From contig NZ_JAAXOX010000014.1 in assembly GCF_012396125.1 (NCBI RefSeq), positions 1 through 64,000 on the forward strand: 64,000 nt of DNA, written 5' to 3'. The stretch is from Cellulomonas denverensis. GTDB taxonomy: Bacteria; Actinomycetota; Actinomycetes; Actinomycetales; Cellulomonadaceae. The notes beneath the pieces are model-generated. The model was given only the letters and a program-made list of their open reading frames with translations. It was not told the origin of the DNA and made no database searches. This document shows, in pieces, positions 7,186 through 15,481 of the stretch. A program made the position numbers and the translations under genes. The number at the start of each line of letters is the position of its first letter. Positions within the stretch are counted from its first letter, which is position 1.

Positions 7186-8442
7186 CTACCCGCGCCGTCG
7201 GCGCCATTCGGGTGCGATGGCGGCTTCGAGGATGTCGTCGCTGGTCAGGACCCCGATGAGGTGGTCATCGTGGTCCAGGACCGGCAGGACCAGGAGGTTG
7301 TAGTCGGCCATGGCCAGCGTGATCTCGGTGAGGTCGGCGTCGGGGTGCACGTGCACGGGGTCGGGTTCGGCCAACACGTCGAGCGTGGCACGCGGGTCGC
7401 CCTGGACCAGGGCGACCAGGCCCACTGCCCCGACGACGTGCTGGTTCTCGTCGTGGCAGAAGACGACGACGATGGCCTCGTGCTGCATCTGCGTGGCCGC
7501 CCGGACGGCACCGAGCGCTTCCGCGACGGTGGTCGTGGCGGGCAGCAGCAGGTAGTCCACGCTCATCAGACCCCCGGCGGTGGTCTCCTGGTAGCCGAGC
7601 AGGACGGTGATCTTCTGCCGCTGGATGTCCGGGAGCAGTCCCAGGACGCTCAGGCGCCGCTCTTGGGGCAGGTCGAGCAGCGCGTCGGCGGCGTCATCGG
7701 CGCGCATCCGTCCCAGGATGTCGGCGATCTGCGGGTCTGTGCGGGCTTCGAGGAGGTCGGAGGCCTGGTCCTCGTCCAGCTCTTCGAAGACGTCGGCCTC
7801 AAGCTCGGGGTGGGCATGGACGCGGGTGAGCAGCTCGCGCTGCTCACTGTCGGAGGCGTCTTCGATGATGTCCGCGAGCTCGGCAGGCTTCAACCGGTGC
7901 AGCCCACCCATCGGTGTGCGTGCGGGCAATGAGCCGTCGTGGCCGATCAGGGCCTCGAACCCCGACCAGTCGCGCCAGGTGTGACCCCCTCGCCGGCGCA
8001 GTAGTCCCCGCGGGTGGATGTCGACCGCGTTGACGGCCCATCCGTCGCCGGTGCGGGAGAGCCGGACGTCGTGCGCGGTCACCAGGCCGGGTTCTTCGAC
8101 GTCGACCAGTCGGTGGCCCAGGACGTCGCGGCGCAGCAGGACCTCGCCGGTGCGGCGCTCGAAGGGCCGCAGGTCCAGGCGGGCCGAGGCGAGCTCGAGG
8201 CGTTGGTCGTCCCAGGCGAGGATCTCGTTGGCGGGGACGAAAAGGTCGCGACCTCCGACGTGGGCGACCAAGCCGGTCACTGCGGGGTAGTCGCCCTCGC
8301 GCAGGCGCACGATGATGTCGCTGAGCCGGCCCAGGCCGTGACCGGCACCGTCGACGGCCGTCCGGCGCAGCAGTGCGGACAGCAGCAAGACTCCGGGGAG
8401 CTGGCCCGTGGGGGCGGGCTGGGGTTCGGTCACTCTGGTCAT
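7186..8442 (-). CDS. PRC-barrel / MgtE-N / tandem CBS protein (soluble, no channel)
   Basis: 418 aa from the ATG at 8440-8442, which follows AGAAAGAG; a frame open to 8475 is less well placed. Order: PRC-barrel-like region (about 20-150), MgtE intracellular N domain (about 185-285: LKPAELADIIEDA, EADVFEELDEDQASDLL, MRADDAADALLDLP), then a CBS pair (about 290-410) ending in LIGVLTSDDILEAA. The MgtE membrane channel is missing, so this is a Mg-sensing module without its own pore. It starts about 38 bp after the Nramp-related transporter stop. In actinobacteria such proteins commonly neighbour Nramp-like transporters and probably gate or regulate them. The partnership is inferred from context. 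Confidence 0.85.
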   Translation of the reverse strand: MTRVTEPQPAPTGQLPGVLLLSALLRRTAVDGAGHGLGRLSDIIVRLREGDYPAVTGLVAHVGGRDLFVPANEILAWDDQRLELASARLDLRPFERRTGEVLLRRDVLGHRLVDVEEPGLVTAHDVRLSRTGDGWAVNAVDIHPRGLLRRRGGHTWRDWSGFEALIGHDGSLPARTPMGGLHRLKPAELADIIEDASDSEQRELLTRVHAHPELEADVFEELDEDQASDLLEARTDPQIADILGRMRADDAADALLDLPQERRLSVLGLLPDIQRQKITVLLGYQETTAGGLMSVDYLLLPATTTVAEALGAVRAATQMQHEAIVVVFCHDENQHVVGAVGLVALVQGDPRATLDVLAEPDPVHVHPDADLTEITLAMADYNLLVLPVLDHDDHLIGVLTSDDILEAAIAPEWRRRRG

Positions 8443-8479
8443 CGTGCTCTTTCTGGTCGGTACGCGGTAGCGCACGTGG

Positions 8480-10132
8480 TCAAGAGCCCATGGCGAGCTG
8501 GACGACCTTGACGACGACGAGTGCGGAAGCCACCAGGAGGTAGCCGCGCAAGACCGCCAGTCCGGTCCGGCTACCGGCGCTCATGACGGGCTTGCTCAGC
8601 AGTGCGATCGGAGGCATCCGCCAGGTGGCGCGGTCGAGCTCCGGCTCGGCGGGGCGCGCGGGATCGACCGGAACAGTTGGCGCCTTGTTCCGGTGGCGAA
8701 GTGCGGTCCAGGCCAGGTACGCCCCGGCGACAACGGTGAGGACCGTTCCGACGACGAAGATCGCGATGATCTGGACCGAGGTGATGCCGGGGAACAGCAC
8801 GCTGGCGGTCAGGACCGTGGACAGCATGACCAGCACGGCGATGATGACGCCGCTGAAGATGTTCATGCCGCGCCCGTTGGTCCACGGTCCGAGCACGCCG
8901 CGGTCGTTGCACAGCAGCAGCAGGAACACCGTGGCCGAGGGAAGCAGCACGCCCGCGAGCGTCTGCACGCCCTCGGTCAGCAGGCCCAGCGGGCTGCCCG
9001 GAATGATCACGATCACCGCGGACACGAGCAGCAGACCGGCGAAGATCGCGTAGAACGCTTTGGCCTCTGACGGGCGCCGGTGCAACGAGTGGCGCAGGCC
9101 CAGCACGTCGCCGAGCGCGTAGGACGTCGACAGGCCCACGGCGGCTGCACCGATGATCGACGCGTCGATGAGGGCGATCGCGAACAGGATCCCGGCCCAG
9201 TGGCCGGCGTGGGCCGCGAGCCCCTGGGCGACGCCGAGCGCGTCGGTGTAGTTGCCTTGCCCGCGCGTGCCGGCGAACGCCGTCGCGGTGAACGCCATCA
9301 TCGCGCCGGCGCCGACGACCACGAAGAGGATCCCGATCCACAGGTCGACCCGCTCGTAGCGGATGAACCGGGGGGTGATGCGCTTGTCGATGAGGTACGA
9401 CTGCTGGAAGAACAGCTGCCACGGCGCGACGGTCGTCCCGACGATGGCGATGATCAGCAGCATCACGGTGGACAGCTCTGACCCCCCGGGCAGGCCCGGG
9501 ACGACGAAGTCGTGCACGAGTTGCCCGGCCGGCGGGTGGACCGCCAGGAAGATCGGGATCAGCGTCATGGAGCCAGCGACGAGGAACAGGCTGACGCGCT
9601 CAAAGCGTCGGAACGACCCGGTGGAGACCGACGCGATCACGATGACGGCGGCGGCGAAGACGCCCGGGATCTTCGGCAGGCCCAGGTAGGTCAGACCGAG
9701 GCTGATGCCGATGAACTCGGTCACGATCGTCAGCGCGTTCAGGACGAACAGGTCGATCACGCTGAACGCGCCCCAGAACTTCCCGTACCGCTCCAGGATC
9801 AGCCGTGCATGTCCCACGCCTGTGACCGCGCCCAGGCGCAGGACCATCTCCTGGTTGACGTAGATCACCGGAACCAGGAGCAGCAGCGTCCACAGCATGC
9901 GTGTGCCGTAGTTCTGACCAGCCTGGGTGTAGGTGCCGAACGCACCGGCGTCGTTGTCGCCGACCATCACGATCAGGCCGGGACCGATGACCGCCAGCAG
10001 TGTCTTCAGGCGCATCGAGGTCCGGGTGCGGGGCGCGACATCGCCTTGGCGGATCGTGCCGAACGCACCCTGGATGTCGCCCTCGTGGGCGCTGTCGAGA
10101 ACCGCGCTGCGGCCAGTCGTCTCAGCGGTCAT
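8480..10132 (-). CDS. Nramp-related metal transporter, probable Mg2+ (NRMT-type) importer
   Basis: 550 aa from the ATG 10130-10132, which has GGAG six bases upstream (a TTG at 10144 is in frame but poorer). About 11 membrane segments. Canonical Nramp metal ligands are altered: the TM1 motif DPGN is DNDAGAF here (residues 59-65), keeping the Asp but replacing Asn by Ala. The TM6 motif MPH is replaced by APW (236-238), removing the methionine that favours transition metals. This pattern fits the Nramp-related magnesium transporter branch. A MgtE-N/CBS protein directly downstream also points to Mg2+. A 280-nt leader with a Pro-rich ORF precedes it. Family firm; Mg2+ selectivity inferred from the motif changes. 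Confidence 0.85.
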   Translation of the reverse strand: MTAETTGRSAVLDSAHEGDIQGAFGTIRQGDVAPRTRTSMRLKTLLAVIGPGLIVMVGDNDAGAFGTYTQAGQNYGTRMLWTLLLLVPVIYVNQEMVLRLGAVTGVGHARLILERYGKFWGAFSVIDLFVLNALTIVTEFIGISLGLTYLGLPKIPGVFAAAVIVIASVSTGSFRRFERVSLFLVAGSMTLIPIFLAVHPPAGQLVHDFVVPGLPGGSELSTVMLLIIAIVGTTVAPWQLFFQQSYLIDKRITPRFIRYERVDLWIGILFVVVGAGAMMAFTATAFAGTRGQGNYTDALGVAQGLAAHAGHWAGILFAIALIDASIIGAAAVGLSTSYALGDVLGLRHSLHRRPSEAKAFYAIFAGLLLVSAVIVIIPGSPLGLLTEGVQTLAGVLLPSATVFLLLLCNDRGVLGPWTNGRGMNIFSGVIIAVLVMLSTVLTASVLFPGITSVQIIAIFVVGTVLTVVAGAYLAWTALRHRNKAPTVPVDPARPAEPELDRATWRMPPIALLSKPVMSAGSRTGLAVLRGYLLVASALVVVKVVQLAMGS

Positions 10133-10279
10133 CACATGCTCCAAGCGCAGCAGCGCGCACCCCGAGGGCGGCGCAGAAGGAAGAGGGGACGAGCACGCAT
10201 GCTGGCGCGCGACCTGGTGCGGACATCCTCAACGCCGAGGAGCCACGTGCGAGGCCGACCTGATGGTGACGGAAGCGGG

Positions 10280-10354
10280 TTACAGCTCTCCGAGACGCGG
10301 GCCGACCGGCGATGAAGGGAGATCGCTGGGCGGGCAACTATGTCCGGGATTCAT
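10280..10354 (-). CDS. 24-codon proline-rich leader ORF upstream of the Nramp-related gene
   Basis: ATG at 10352-10354 is preceded at ideal spacing by the full Shine-Dalgarno AGGAGGTGA (10360-10368 on the plus strand), one of the best in the window. The product has 24 residues, six of them Pro (positions 3, 8, 9, 13, 16, 19), and ends with TAA at 10280. It lies between the promoter (10420-10448) and the transporter start, 147 nt away. Pro-rich leader peptides control Mg2+ transporter genes elsewhere by ribosome stalling or destabilisation at low Mg2+ or proline. The ORF is seen; regulation is inferred. Confidence 0.55.
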   Translation of the reverse strand: MNPGHSCPPSDLPSSPVGPRLGEL

Positions 10355-10419
10355 ACCCCTCACCTCCTCTTCGGGTCCGGCGCGGCCATGGCGCGCAGAG
10401 ACGTCCGGTCGACACGAGA

Positions 10420-10448
10420 AGTAGAGCGCGCCGTACATGGACTGTCAA
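10420..10448 (-). promoter_or_regulatory. Promoter of the Nramp-related operon
   Basis: On the minus strand a perfect -35 TTGACA (10448-10443) and -10 TCTACT (10425-10420) are separated by 17 bp. Transcription would start near 10412, giving a leader of about 280 nt that contains the 24-codon ORF. Confidence 0.65.
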
Positions 10449-10451
10449 GTG

Positions 10452-10461
10452 GTTGCGCAAC
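10452..10461. promoter_or_regulatory. GTTGCGCAAC palindrome, candidate ArsR operator
   Basis: Perfect 10-bp palindrome directly upstream of the leftward -35 and 37 bp before the ArsR start at 10498. Related half-sites (ttacgcaag near 10848, ttgcgcgtag near 10966) occur before the P-type ATPase. Binding by the ArsR protein is a guess from position. Confidence 0.45.
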
Positions 10462-10497
10462 TATAGTCTTGCCTTACTCGACGATCCGGAGACAGTC

Positions 10498-10815
10498 ATG
10501 ACCCAGCCGACAAGCCGCGACGCGCCGGCTCGTGACGTCCTCGAGGACGCCGCCGAAGTCTTCGCTCTCCTGAGCGCCCCCGGCCGCCTGCACCTGCTGT
10601 GGATCCTGTCCAACGACGAGGTCGACGTCACCACGCTCGTCGCCGCAGTCGGCGGGACCAAGGCCGGCATCAGCCAGCACCTGGCCAAGCTGCGCCTGGC
10701 CGGATGGATCGACGCACGCCGCGATGGCCGACGCCTGCTCTACCGAGTCACCGACCCCCACATCGTCACCCTCGTCCACCAAGCCGTCGAACACATCCTC
10801 GACCTGCGCGACTGA
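10498..10815 (+). CDS. ArsR/SmtB-family metal sensor
   Basis: 105 aa, ATG 10498-10500. Winged-helix repressor: recognition helix TKAGISQHLAKLRLAGWI, then the wing RRDGRRLLYRVT. The C-terminal helix has D-x-H-x10-H-x2-D (DPHIVTLVHQAVEHILD), the spacing of the alpha5 metal site of SmtB, CzrA and NmtR-type sensors for Zn, Ni or Co. There is no Cys in the alpha3 position (no CxC), so arsenic or cadmium sensing by alpha3 is unlikely. It is transcribed away from the Nramp-related gene and towards the P1B-5 ATPase at 11009, which it probably represses until metal binds. Ni, Co or Fe fit the ATPase type; the exact metal is not known. Confidence 0.85.
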   Translation: MTQPTSRDAPARDVLEDAAEVFALLSAPGRLHLLWILSNDEVDVTTLVAAVGGTKAGISQHLAKLRLAGWIDARRDGRRLLYRVTDPHIVTLVHQAVEHILDLRD

Positions 10816-11008
10816 CCCCCCGACACGGGCGGGGCAAGTTACGCAAGTGCTGCGCGCTGAGCGCGCCACCATCCCCTTGCGATGGCCGAGGCGCACGCAC
10901 GCGAAGGCCCTGGATCGATTTGTGGTGATCCGTGCAATCGCTCATGAGGCGTGCCACAACTTCCTTTGCGCGTAGACACATAGCCGGGCGGGTTCACAGA
11001 CTGTTCAG

Positions 11009-13318
11009 ATGACGTGGATTCGCAGTCGTGTGCAGCTACTGCTTTTCGTCTCCTCCACCGTGCTGTTGCTCGGGGGCGGCGCGGCGTGGCTGCTGGGTGC
11101 CATGCCGTTCTCGGAGTCGCTGTGGGTTGCCGGGACGGTACTCGGGCTGGCGTTCTCGATCGCGTGGACGGCGGGCGCGATCCGGCGCCGTCAGCCGAGC
11201 GTCGACGTCATCGCGCTGCTCGCACTGGCTGGTGCCCTGTGGGTAGACGAGCCGTTCGCAGGCGCGATGATCACGGTGATGCTCGCCTCGGGCCAACTGC
11301 TTGAGGCGAGGGCGGCGGCACGGGCGCGGCGCGAGCTGAGCCTGCTGGTAGAGCGGGCCCCGCGCACGGCCCGGCGCCGGCTGGAGGGCAGTGTCGTCGA
11401 GGTCCCTGTGGACGAGGTCTGCAGGGGGGACCGGATCCTGGTGGGCACGGGGGAGGTCGTTCCGGTCGACGGGCGCCTCGTGTCGGGTGGGATCCTGGAC
11501 GAAGCCGCGCTGACGGGGGAGTCCCTGCCGGTCGAGCGACCGGCAGGGGATGAAGTGCGCAGCGGGGTGGTCAACGCCGGGCCGCCGATCGACCTCGTCG
11601 CGACCTCGGTGGCTGCGGAGTCCACCTATGCGGGTGTGGTGCGCCTCGTGGAGCAAGCGCAGGCGTCGTCGGCGCCGTTCGTGCGCGCGGCTGACCGGAT
11701 CGCGGTTGTCTTCGTCCCGCTCACCCTGGTGCTAGCTGGCGTGGCGTGGGTACTCAGCGGGGACGCGGTGCGCGCGGTCGCCGTTCTGGTGGTCGCGACG
11801 CCGTGCCCGCTGCTGCTTGCGGCACCGATCGCGATCATGTCCGGGCTGTCCCGCGCTGCGCGCATCGGTGTTGTCGTCAAGGGTGGCGGCGCGCTGGAGC
11901 GGCTGGCTGCCGGGCGCGTCATGCTCTTCGACAAGACGGGCACCCTGACCCAGGGGCAGCCGACCCTGGCCGACGTCGTCACAGCCAGCGACCGGGTGGA
12001 CGCCGACGAGGTCCTGCGCCTGGCGGCCTCGCTCGACCAGGTATCCCCGCACGTCCTCGCCTCCTCGATCGTCACCGCAGCGACCCGCCGCGGCCTGACG
12101 CTGGAGATGCCCGAGAACGTGCAGGAAGAGCACGGGTACGGGCTGCGCGGGCGGGTCGGCACCCACGAGGTGCAAGTGGGCAAGGCCGAGTGGATCGTCG
12201 GCGACACGCAGCCCGCATGGGTGCGTCAGGTGCGCCGGCGCGCGGACCTGGACGGCTCACTCACCGTGTTCGTCGCGATCGACGGCGAACCGGCGGGGGC
12301 GTTCCTTCTCCAGGACCCGATCCGGTCCGACGCGCCGCGAATGATCCGCACGTTGCGCGAGGCCGGCATCAGCCGGGTCGTCCTGGTCACCGGAGATAGG
12401 GCCGACATCGCCGACACCGTCGGGCGGATCGTCGGGGTCGATACCGTGCTGGCCGACTGCGACCCGGCCGACAAACTCGCCGCGATCGAGTCCGAGGCCG
12501 CGCACGCCGCGACAATCATGGTCGGTGACGGCGTGAACGATGCCCCGGCGCTGGCCGCCGCGGGGGTCGGCGTGGCCCTGGCCGCGCGGGGAGCGACCGC
12601 GTCATCGGAGGCCGCCGACGTCGTCCTGACAGTCGACCGGCTCGATGCCCTCGCCGATGCGATCCTCATCGCCCGCCGGTCCAAGCGCATCGCCCTGCAG
12701 GCGGTCCTGGTGGGTATGGGCCTGTCGCTGGTCGCGATGGTCGCAGCAGCGGTCGGGTTGCTCCCGCCGGCGGCCGGTGCGGTCACCCAGGAAGTCATCG
12801 ATATCCTCGCGATCGGCATCGCCCTGCGGGCCGTCCTTCCCGGCAAGGTCCACACGATCGCGATGCCGTCAGCCGACATCGCCATCGCGCACGAACTGAA
12901 GGTCGAGCACGACGCGGTGCTCGCCGTCGTCGAGCAGATCCGGGCCGTGGCCGACACCCTCTCCACGCAGAACTGCGATCTCGCTCCGGCACACACCCTG
13001 CTCGACCGTCTCGAGGGAGAACTCCTCCCGCACGAGCGGGCCGACGAGTCGCTGCTCGTGCCGCTGGTCGACCGGGCCCTCGGCAGTTCCGACACGACCG
13101 CCGCGATCAGCCGCACCCACGCGGAAATCGAGCACCAGGTCAGCCGCCTGCGCCGACTGCTTACCAACTTGGACAACGACACCGTCCAACCCGAAGACGT
13201 CGTCGAGCTCCGACGACTGCTCTACGGGCTGTACGCAGTCCTACGCCTGCACAACGCCCAGGAAGAAGAGGGTGCGTTCAGCCTCGTGCCCACCGGAGCA
13301 CGCAGCACTGGCAACTGA
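11009..13318 (+). CDS. P1B-5-type metal-exporting ATPase with C-terminal hemerythrin domain
   Basis: 769 aa. No N-terminal HMA domain. TGES at 169-172, the membrane motif TPCPL at 264-268, phosphorylation site DKTGT at 308-312, GDGVNDAP at 507-514, and QEVID (594-598) in a late membrane helix. TPCP plus QExxD defines the P1B-5 group, members of which export Ni2+, Co2+ or Fe2+. Residues about 625-760 form a hemerythrin HHE domain (HELKVEHD, ELLPHERADE, THAEIEHQ, LRLHNAQEEE), the known C-terminal fusion of this group that binds a di-iron site. The preceding ArsR sensor probably controls it. Two small genes follow on the same strand. Class assignment strong; metal among Ni/Co/Fe not resolved. 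Confidence 0.9.
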   Translation: MTWIRSRVQLLLFVSSTVLLLGGGAAWLLGAMPFSESLWVAGTVLGLAFSIAWTAGAIRRRQPSVDVIALLALAGALWVDEPFAGAMITVMLASGQLLEARAAARARRELSLLVERAPRTARRRLEGSVVEVPVDEVCRGDRILVGTGEVVPVDGRLVSGGILDEAALTGESLPVERPAGDEVRSGVVNAGPPIDLVATSVAAESTYAGVVRLVEQAQASSAPFVRAADRIAVVFVPLTLVLAGVAWVLSGDAVRAVAVLVVATPCPLLLAAPIAIMSGLSRAARIGVVVKGGGALERLAAGRVMLFDKTGTLTQGQPTLADVVTASDRVDADEVLRLAASLDQVSPHVLASSIVTAATRRGLTLEMPENVQEEHGYGLRGRVGTHEVQVGKAEWIVGDTQPAWVRQVRRRADLDGSLTVFVAIDGEPAGAFLLQDPIRSDAPRMIRTLREAGISRVVLVTGDRADIADTVGRIVGVDTVLADCDPADKLAAIESEAAHAATIMVGDGVNDAPALAAAGVGVALAARGATASSEAADVVLTVDRLDALADAILIARRSKRIALQAVLVGMGLSLVAMVAAAVGLLPPAAGAVTQEVIDILAIGIALRAVLPGKVHTIAMPSADIAIAHELKVEHDAVLAVVEQIRAVADTLSTQNCDLAPAHTLLDRLEGELLPHERADESLLVPLVDRALGSSDTTAAISRTHAEIEHQVSRLRRLLTNLDNDTVQPEDVVELRRLLYGLYAVLRLHNAQEEEGAFSLVPTGARSTGN

Positions 13319-13405
13319 GCCGCAGCAGTGGGCCGACACGACCCGTGGGTCGCTGCTTCCGCCGCCTGAAACGCCCGCCGAATCCACCCGAGAGCGAGAA
13401 ACCCG

Positions 13406-13552
13406 ATGTCCAACCTCATCCAGAAGCTGACCGCATTCGTCCGCAGCCCCCAGGGCCGCACCGTGATCGACCAAGCCCGACGGCAGGCGGCCAAGCCGGA
13501 GAACCGTCGCCATCTGGCACGGCTGCGCGCCCAGATGACCCGGAGACCCTGA
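13406..13552 (+). CDS. Small basic protein (hypothetical)
   Basis: 48 aa, ATG 13406-13408 after GAGCGAGAAACCC. Very basic helical peptide with the recognisable start SNLIQKLTAFVRSPQGR and an Arg-rich tail; no membrane segment. Similar short proteins (SPQG followed by basic helices) are scattered in actinobacteria, often before a 70-90 aa partner like the next gene. It lies 88 bp after the P1B-5 ATPase and 54 bp before the gene at 13606, so the three may form one transcript. Function unknown. Confidence 0.6.
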   Translation: MSNLIQKLTAFVRSPQGRTVIDQARRQAAKPENRRHLARLRAQMTRRP

Positions 13553-13605
13553 ACTCACCCATCCCCATACCCAGACCGTACTGACCGACAACGACGGAGG
13601 ACCCC

Positions 13606-13839
13606 ATGTGGGAAGCGCTCAAGAACGCAATCATCGGTGTGAAGGAGGCGGTGGGGCTTGAGATCCCTGGGCTGCCAGCCGACCTGGGCTCCCTCGGCGA
13701 GTCGGCCACGACCGTAGTGCAGGACTTCACGAACTCCGCAACCGGCCTCGTTGACGAGGCGACCAGCGTTGTCGATGGAGCGACCGCCGCCACTGACGCG
13801 ATCACCGGGCTACCCGTGGGTGACATCCTGCCGGAGTAG
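13606..13839 (+). CDS. Small amphipathic/acidic protein (hypothetical)
   Basis: 77 aa with a strong Shine-Dalgarno (GGAGGACCCC before ATG 13606). The sequence alternates helical and Gly-Pro turns (LEIPGLPADLGSLGE) and has a Thr/Ala-rich amphipathic middle. It is acidic, with no Cys, His or signal peptide. Its charge complements the basic 48-aa protein encoded just upstream, so the two could interact. No family recognised. It ends 12 bp before the stop of the convergent DtxR gene. Confidence 0.65.
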   Translation: MWEALKNAIIGVKEAVGLEIPGLPADLGSLGESATTVVQDFTNSATGLVDEATSVVDGATAATDAITGLPVGDILPE

Positions 13840-13850
13840 TTGCAGCCTGA

Positions 13851-14579
13851 TCAGCGACCAGGAGGGTCGACAGGGTATGAGTCGACGCTGACCCACACCG
13901 CATCGGCCGCGCCGATGGCGACCTCGACGCGATCCCCCACGCGCTCACCCGTCACGCTTGAATGGGAGATCAACACGGAACCAACTGCCAGGTTCCTCTC
14001 ATCCAGGTGAATACGGGTCCCGAGGTTGATCTCCCGCGCTTCGAGATACCGCAGAATTTCGGGCTCGTGATCCGAGATGCGAATGACACATCCGTGAGCG
14101 CCGGGGTCGATCTCACTCAGACGCGCTGCGGAGCTGGACCCCACAGCGCGCTCGATGCTCCCATCGGAGCGAGGGATCGGGTCTCCGTGCGGGTCGCGGG
14201 CAGGGTGGCCGAGCACCTCATCCATGCGGTCCAGAACAAGGTCGGACACCGCATGCTCGAGGGCATGCGCCTCTACATGCACCTCATCCCAACCGAGACC
14301 TAGACGCTCGACCAGGTAGGTCTCCAAGACGCGATGGCGACGCACAACCATCACGGCGATCTCGTGACCGGCGGGGGTAAGTCCGATGCGCCCATACGGC
14401 TCGTAGTCGATCAATCCGTCCCGGGCGAGCTTCTTCAGATTGGCTGACACCGACGAGGGCGTTACCGCCAAAGTCTCGGCGATCTCGTTCGTAGACACGG
14501 AACTGCCAGGCCACTCCTGCGCCTTCCAGATGATCCGGAGGTAGTTCTCCCCCATCTCCGAAGCACGTCGATCTCCCAT
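13851..14579 (-). CDS. DtxR/MntR-family metal-dependent regulator
   Basis: 242 aa with the three DtxR parts: winged HTH (about 10-75), dimerisation and metal-binding domain (76-150) and an SH3-like FeoA domain (about 160-235). Metal ligands visible: H82 and E86 (RRHRVLE) and the EAHALEH stretch with H105, E108, H109. In DtxR and IdeR the residue matching H105 is Cys102 and in Bacillus MntR it is Glu, so selectivity may differ. It would repress uptake or activate storage genes when Fe2+ or Mn2+ is plentiful. It faces the P1B-5 cluster convergently. No palindromic DtxR box was identified nearby. Family certain, metal unclear. Confidence 0.9.
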   Translation of the reverse strand: MGDRRASEMGENYLRIIWKAQEWPGSSVSTNEIAETLAVTPSSVSANLKKLARDGLIDYEPYGRIGLTPAGHEIAVMVVRRHRVLETYLVERLGLGWDEVHVEAHALEHAVSDLVLDRMDEVLGHPARDPHGDPIPRSDGSIERAVGSSSAARLSEIDPGAHGCVIRISDHEPEILRYLEAREINLGTRIHLDERNLAVGSVLISHSSVTGERVGDRVEVAIGAADAVWVSVDSYPVDPPGR

Positions 14580-14938
14580 GTCCCGATCCTACGGGCGCCA
14601 CTTCGAGCAACCCCGCGCACCTGGGTGTGGCACACAGGGACCCGGAAGGGCTGATCATCGGCGCCGCCTTGCTCGCGGAGCCACCGGGCCATCGCGTGGA
14701 CCACGGGCGTCTACCTGGACTGGCTAGGGTGATACCAAGGACTGATTGGGCGGTTCACCGTCGGTCCGATTCCCAGCAACGGCTAACCAAGCACCGTCTG
14801 TCGCGATGTCCCGCCGAAGACAGCCAGCAGGACACCGCCAGTGAGCGGCGGCCGCCGCATCGACGGCACAGCGAGCCGCCATCGGTCGCCCAGAGAACAC
14901 CGCCATCTACCGGCAGAAGTCACAACCTGCCACCGGCC
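14580..14938. other. Intergenic region, no supported gene
   Basis: About 360 bp between the DtxR start and the next small genes. It should hold the DtxR promoter. No clear operator, hairpin or tRNA-like att site was found. Short frames here are high-GC artefacts. Confidence 0.5.
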
Positions 14939-15097
14939 GTGCGGGCGTGGATCGTCGACGGCCGCGGGCGGGACGTCGAGGTCGACGGCGAGGCCGTGGC
15001 CTGGACCCCGCGGGTCGTACACGTGCACTACCTCGACGAGCACGGCCGCGAGGGCTGGGTGTGGGTCTGGGCCTCAGCTGTCACGAGGCGGCCGTGA
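14939..15097 (+). CDS. Small hypothetical protein
   Basis: 52 aa from a GTG at 14939-14941; the true start could be further up because no clear ribosome site is visible. Trp- and Val-rich beta pattern (VHVHYLDEHGREGWVWVWAS). Its stop overlaps the GTG of the next gene by 4 nt (GTGA), a mark of translational coupling and the main reason to believe it. Short proteins with this WVW pattern occur on actinobacterial plasmids and phages. Function unknown. Confidence 0.45.
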   Translation: MRAWIVDGRGRDVEVDGEAVAWTPRVVHVHYLDEHGREGWVWVWASAVTRRP

Positions 15098-15384
15098 GCG
15101 ATGACCGGCCGCGACTCTCGCTCCCCGAGGTCGTCCCCGGTGGGATGGCCCGCGTGCGGGCGGCCGTGCCTCTGCTGAACGGCCACGACGTCCCGCCTGG
15201 CGTGCACCATGACGTCGACCACCCCGTCCCGGTCCGCGTCGTCCTGCGGTGGCCGGCCGGGGACGAGTTCGTCGAGACGGTCGCGGTGGAGTGGACGCGC
15301 GAGCTTGTGCGCGTGCGGCTTACGGACCTGCGGGTCATGACGGGCGCCGTGTGGGTCCCGGCCGTGGACGTTCGTCGGATCTGA
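15094..15384 (+). CDS. Small hypothetical protein
   Basis: 96 aa, GTG 15094-15096, overlapping the stop of the preceding gene by 4 nt. All-beta character (VPVRVVLRWPAGDEFVETVAVEWTRELVRV), no signal peptide, no Cys. The two coupled genes probably form a unit of small soluble plasmid proteins. No family recognised. It converges with the membrane protein gene at 15482. Confidence 0.55.
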   Translation: MSDDRPRLSLPEVVPGGMARVRAAVPLLNGHDVPPGVHHDVDHPVPVRVVLRWPAGDEFVETVAVEWTRELVRVRLTDLRVMTGAVWVPAVDVRRI

Positions 15385-15481
15385 GGTCCTCAGGCCCTGG
15401 GTGGGGTGCTGCTCGGCGGCGGTTGCTCGGGCTCGAGCCGCACCCCGTCGCCCAGGAACACCGACACCGCTAGACCTCGGT

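Noticed and set aside
10130..10420. M-box (Mg2+) riboswitch before the Nramp-related gene
   Set aside because: AGGTGAGG and GGACATAG resemble parts of the M-box start, but I could not form the three-stem core; the AGGAGGTGA is better explained as a ribosome site of the leader ORF.
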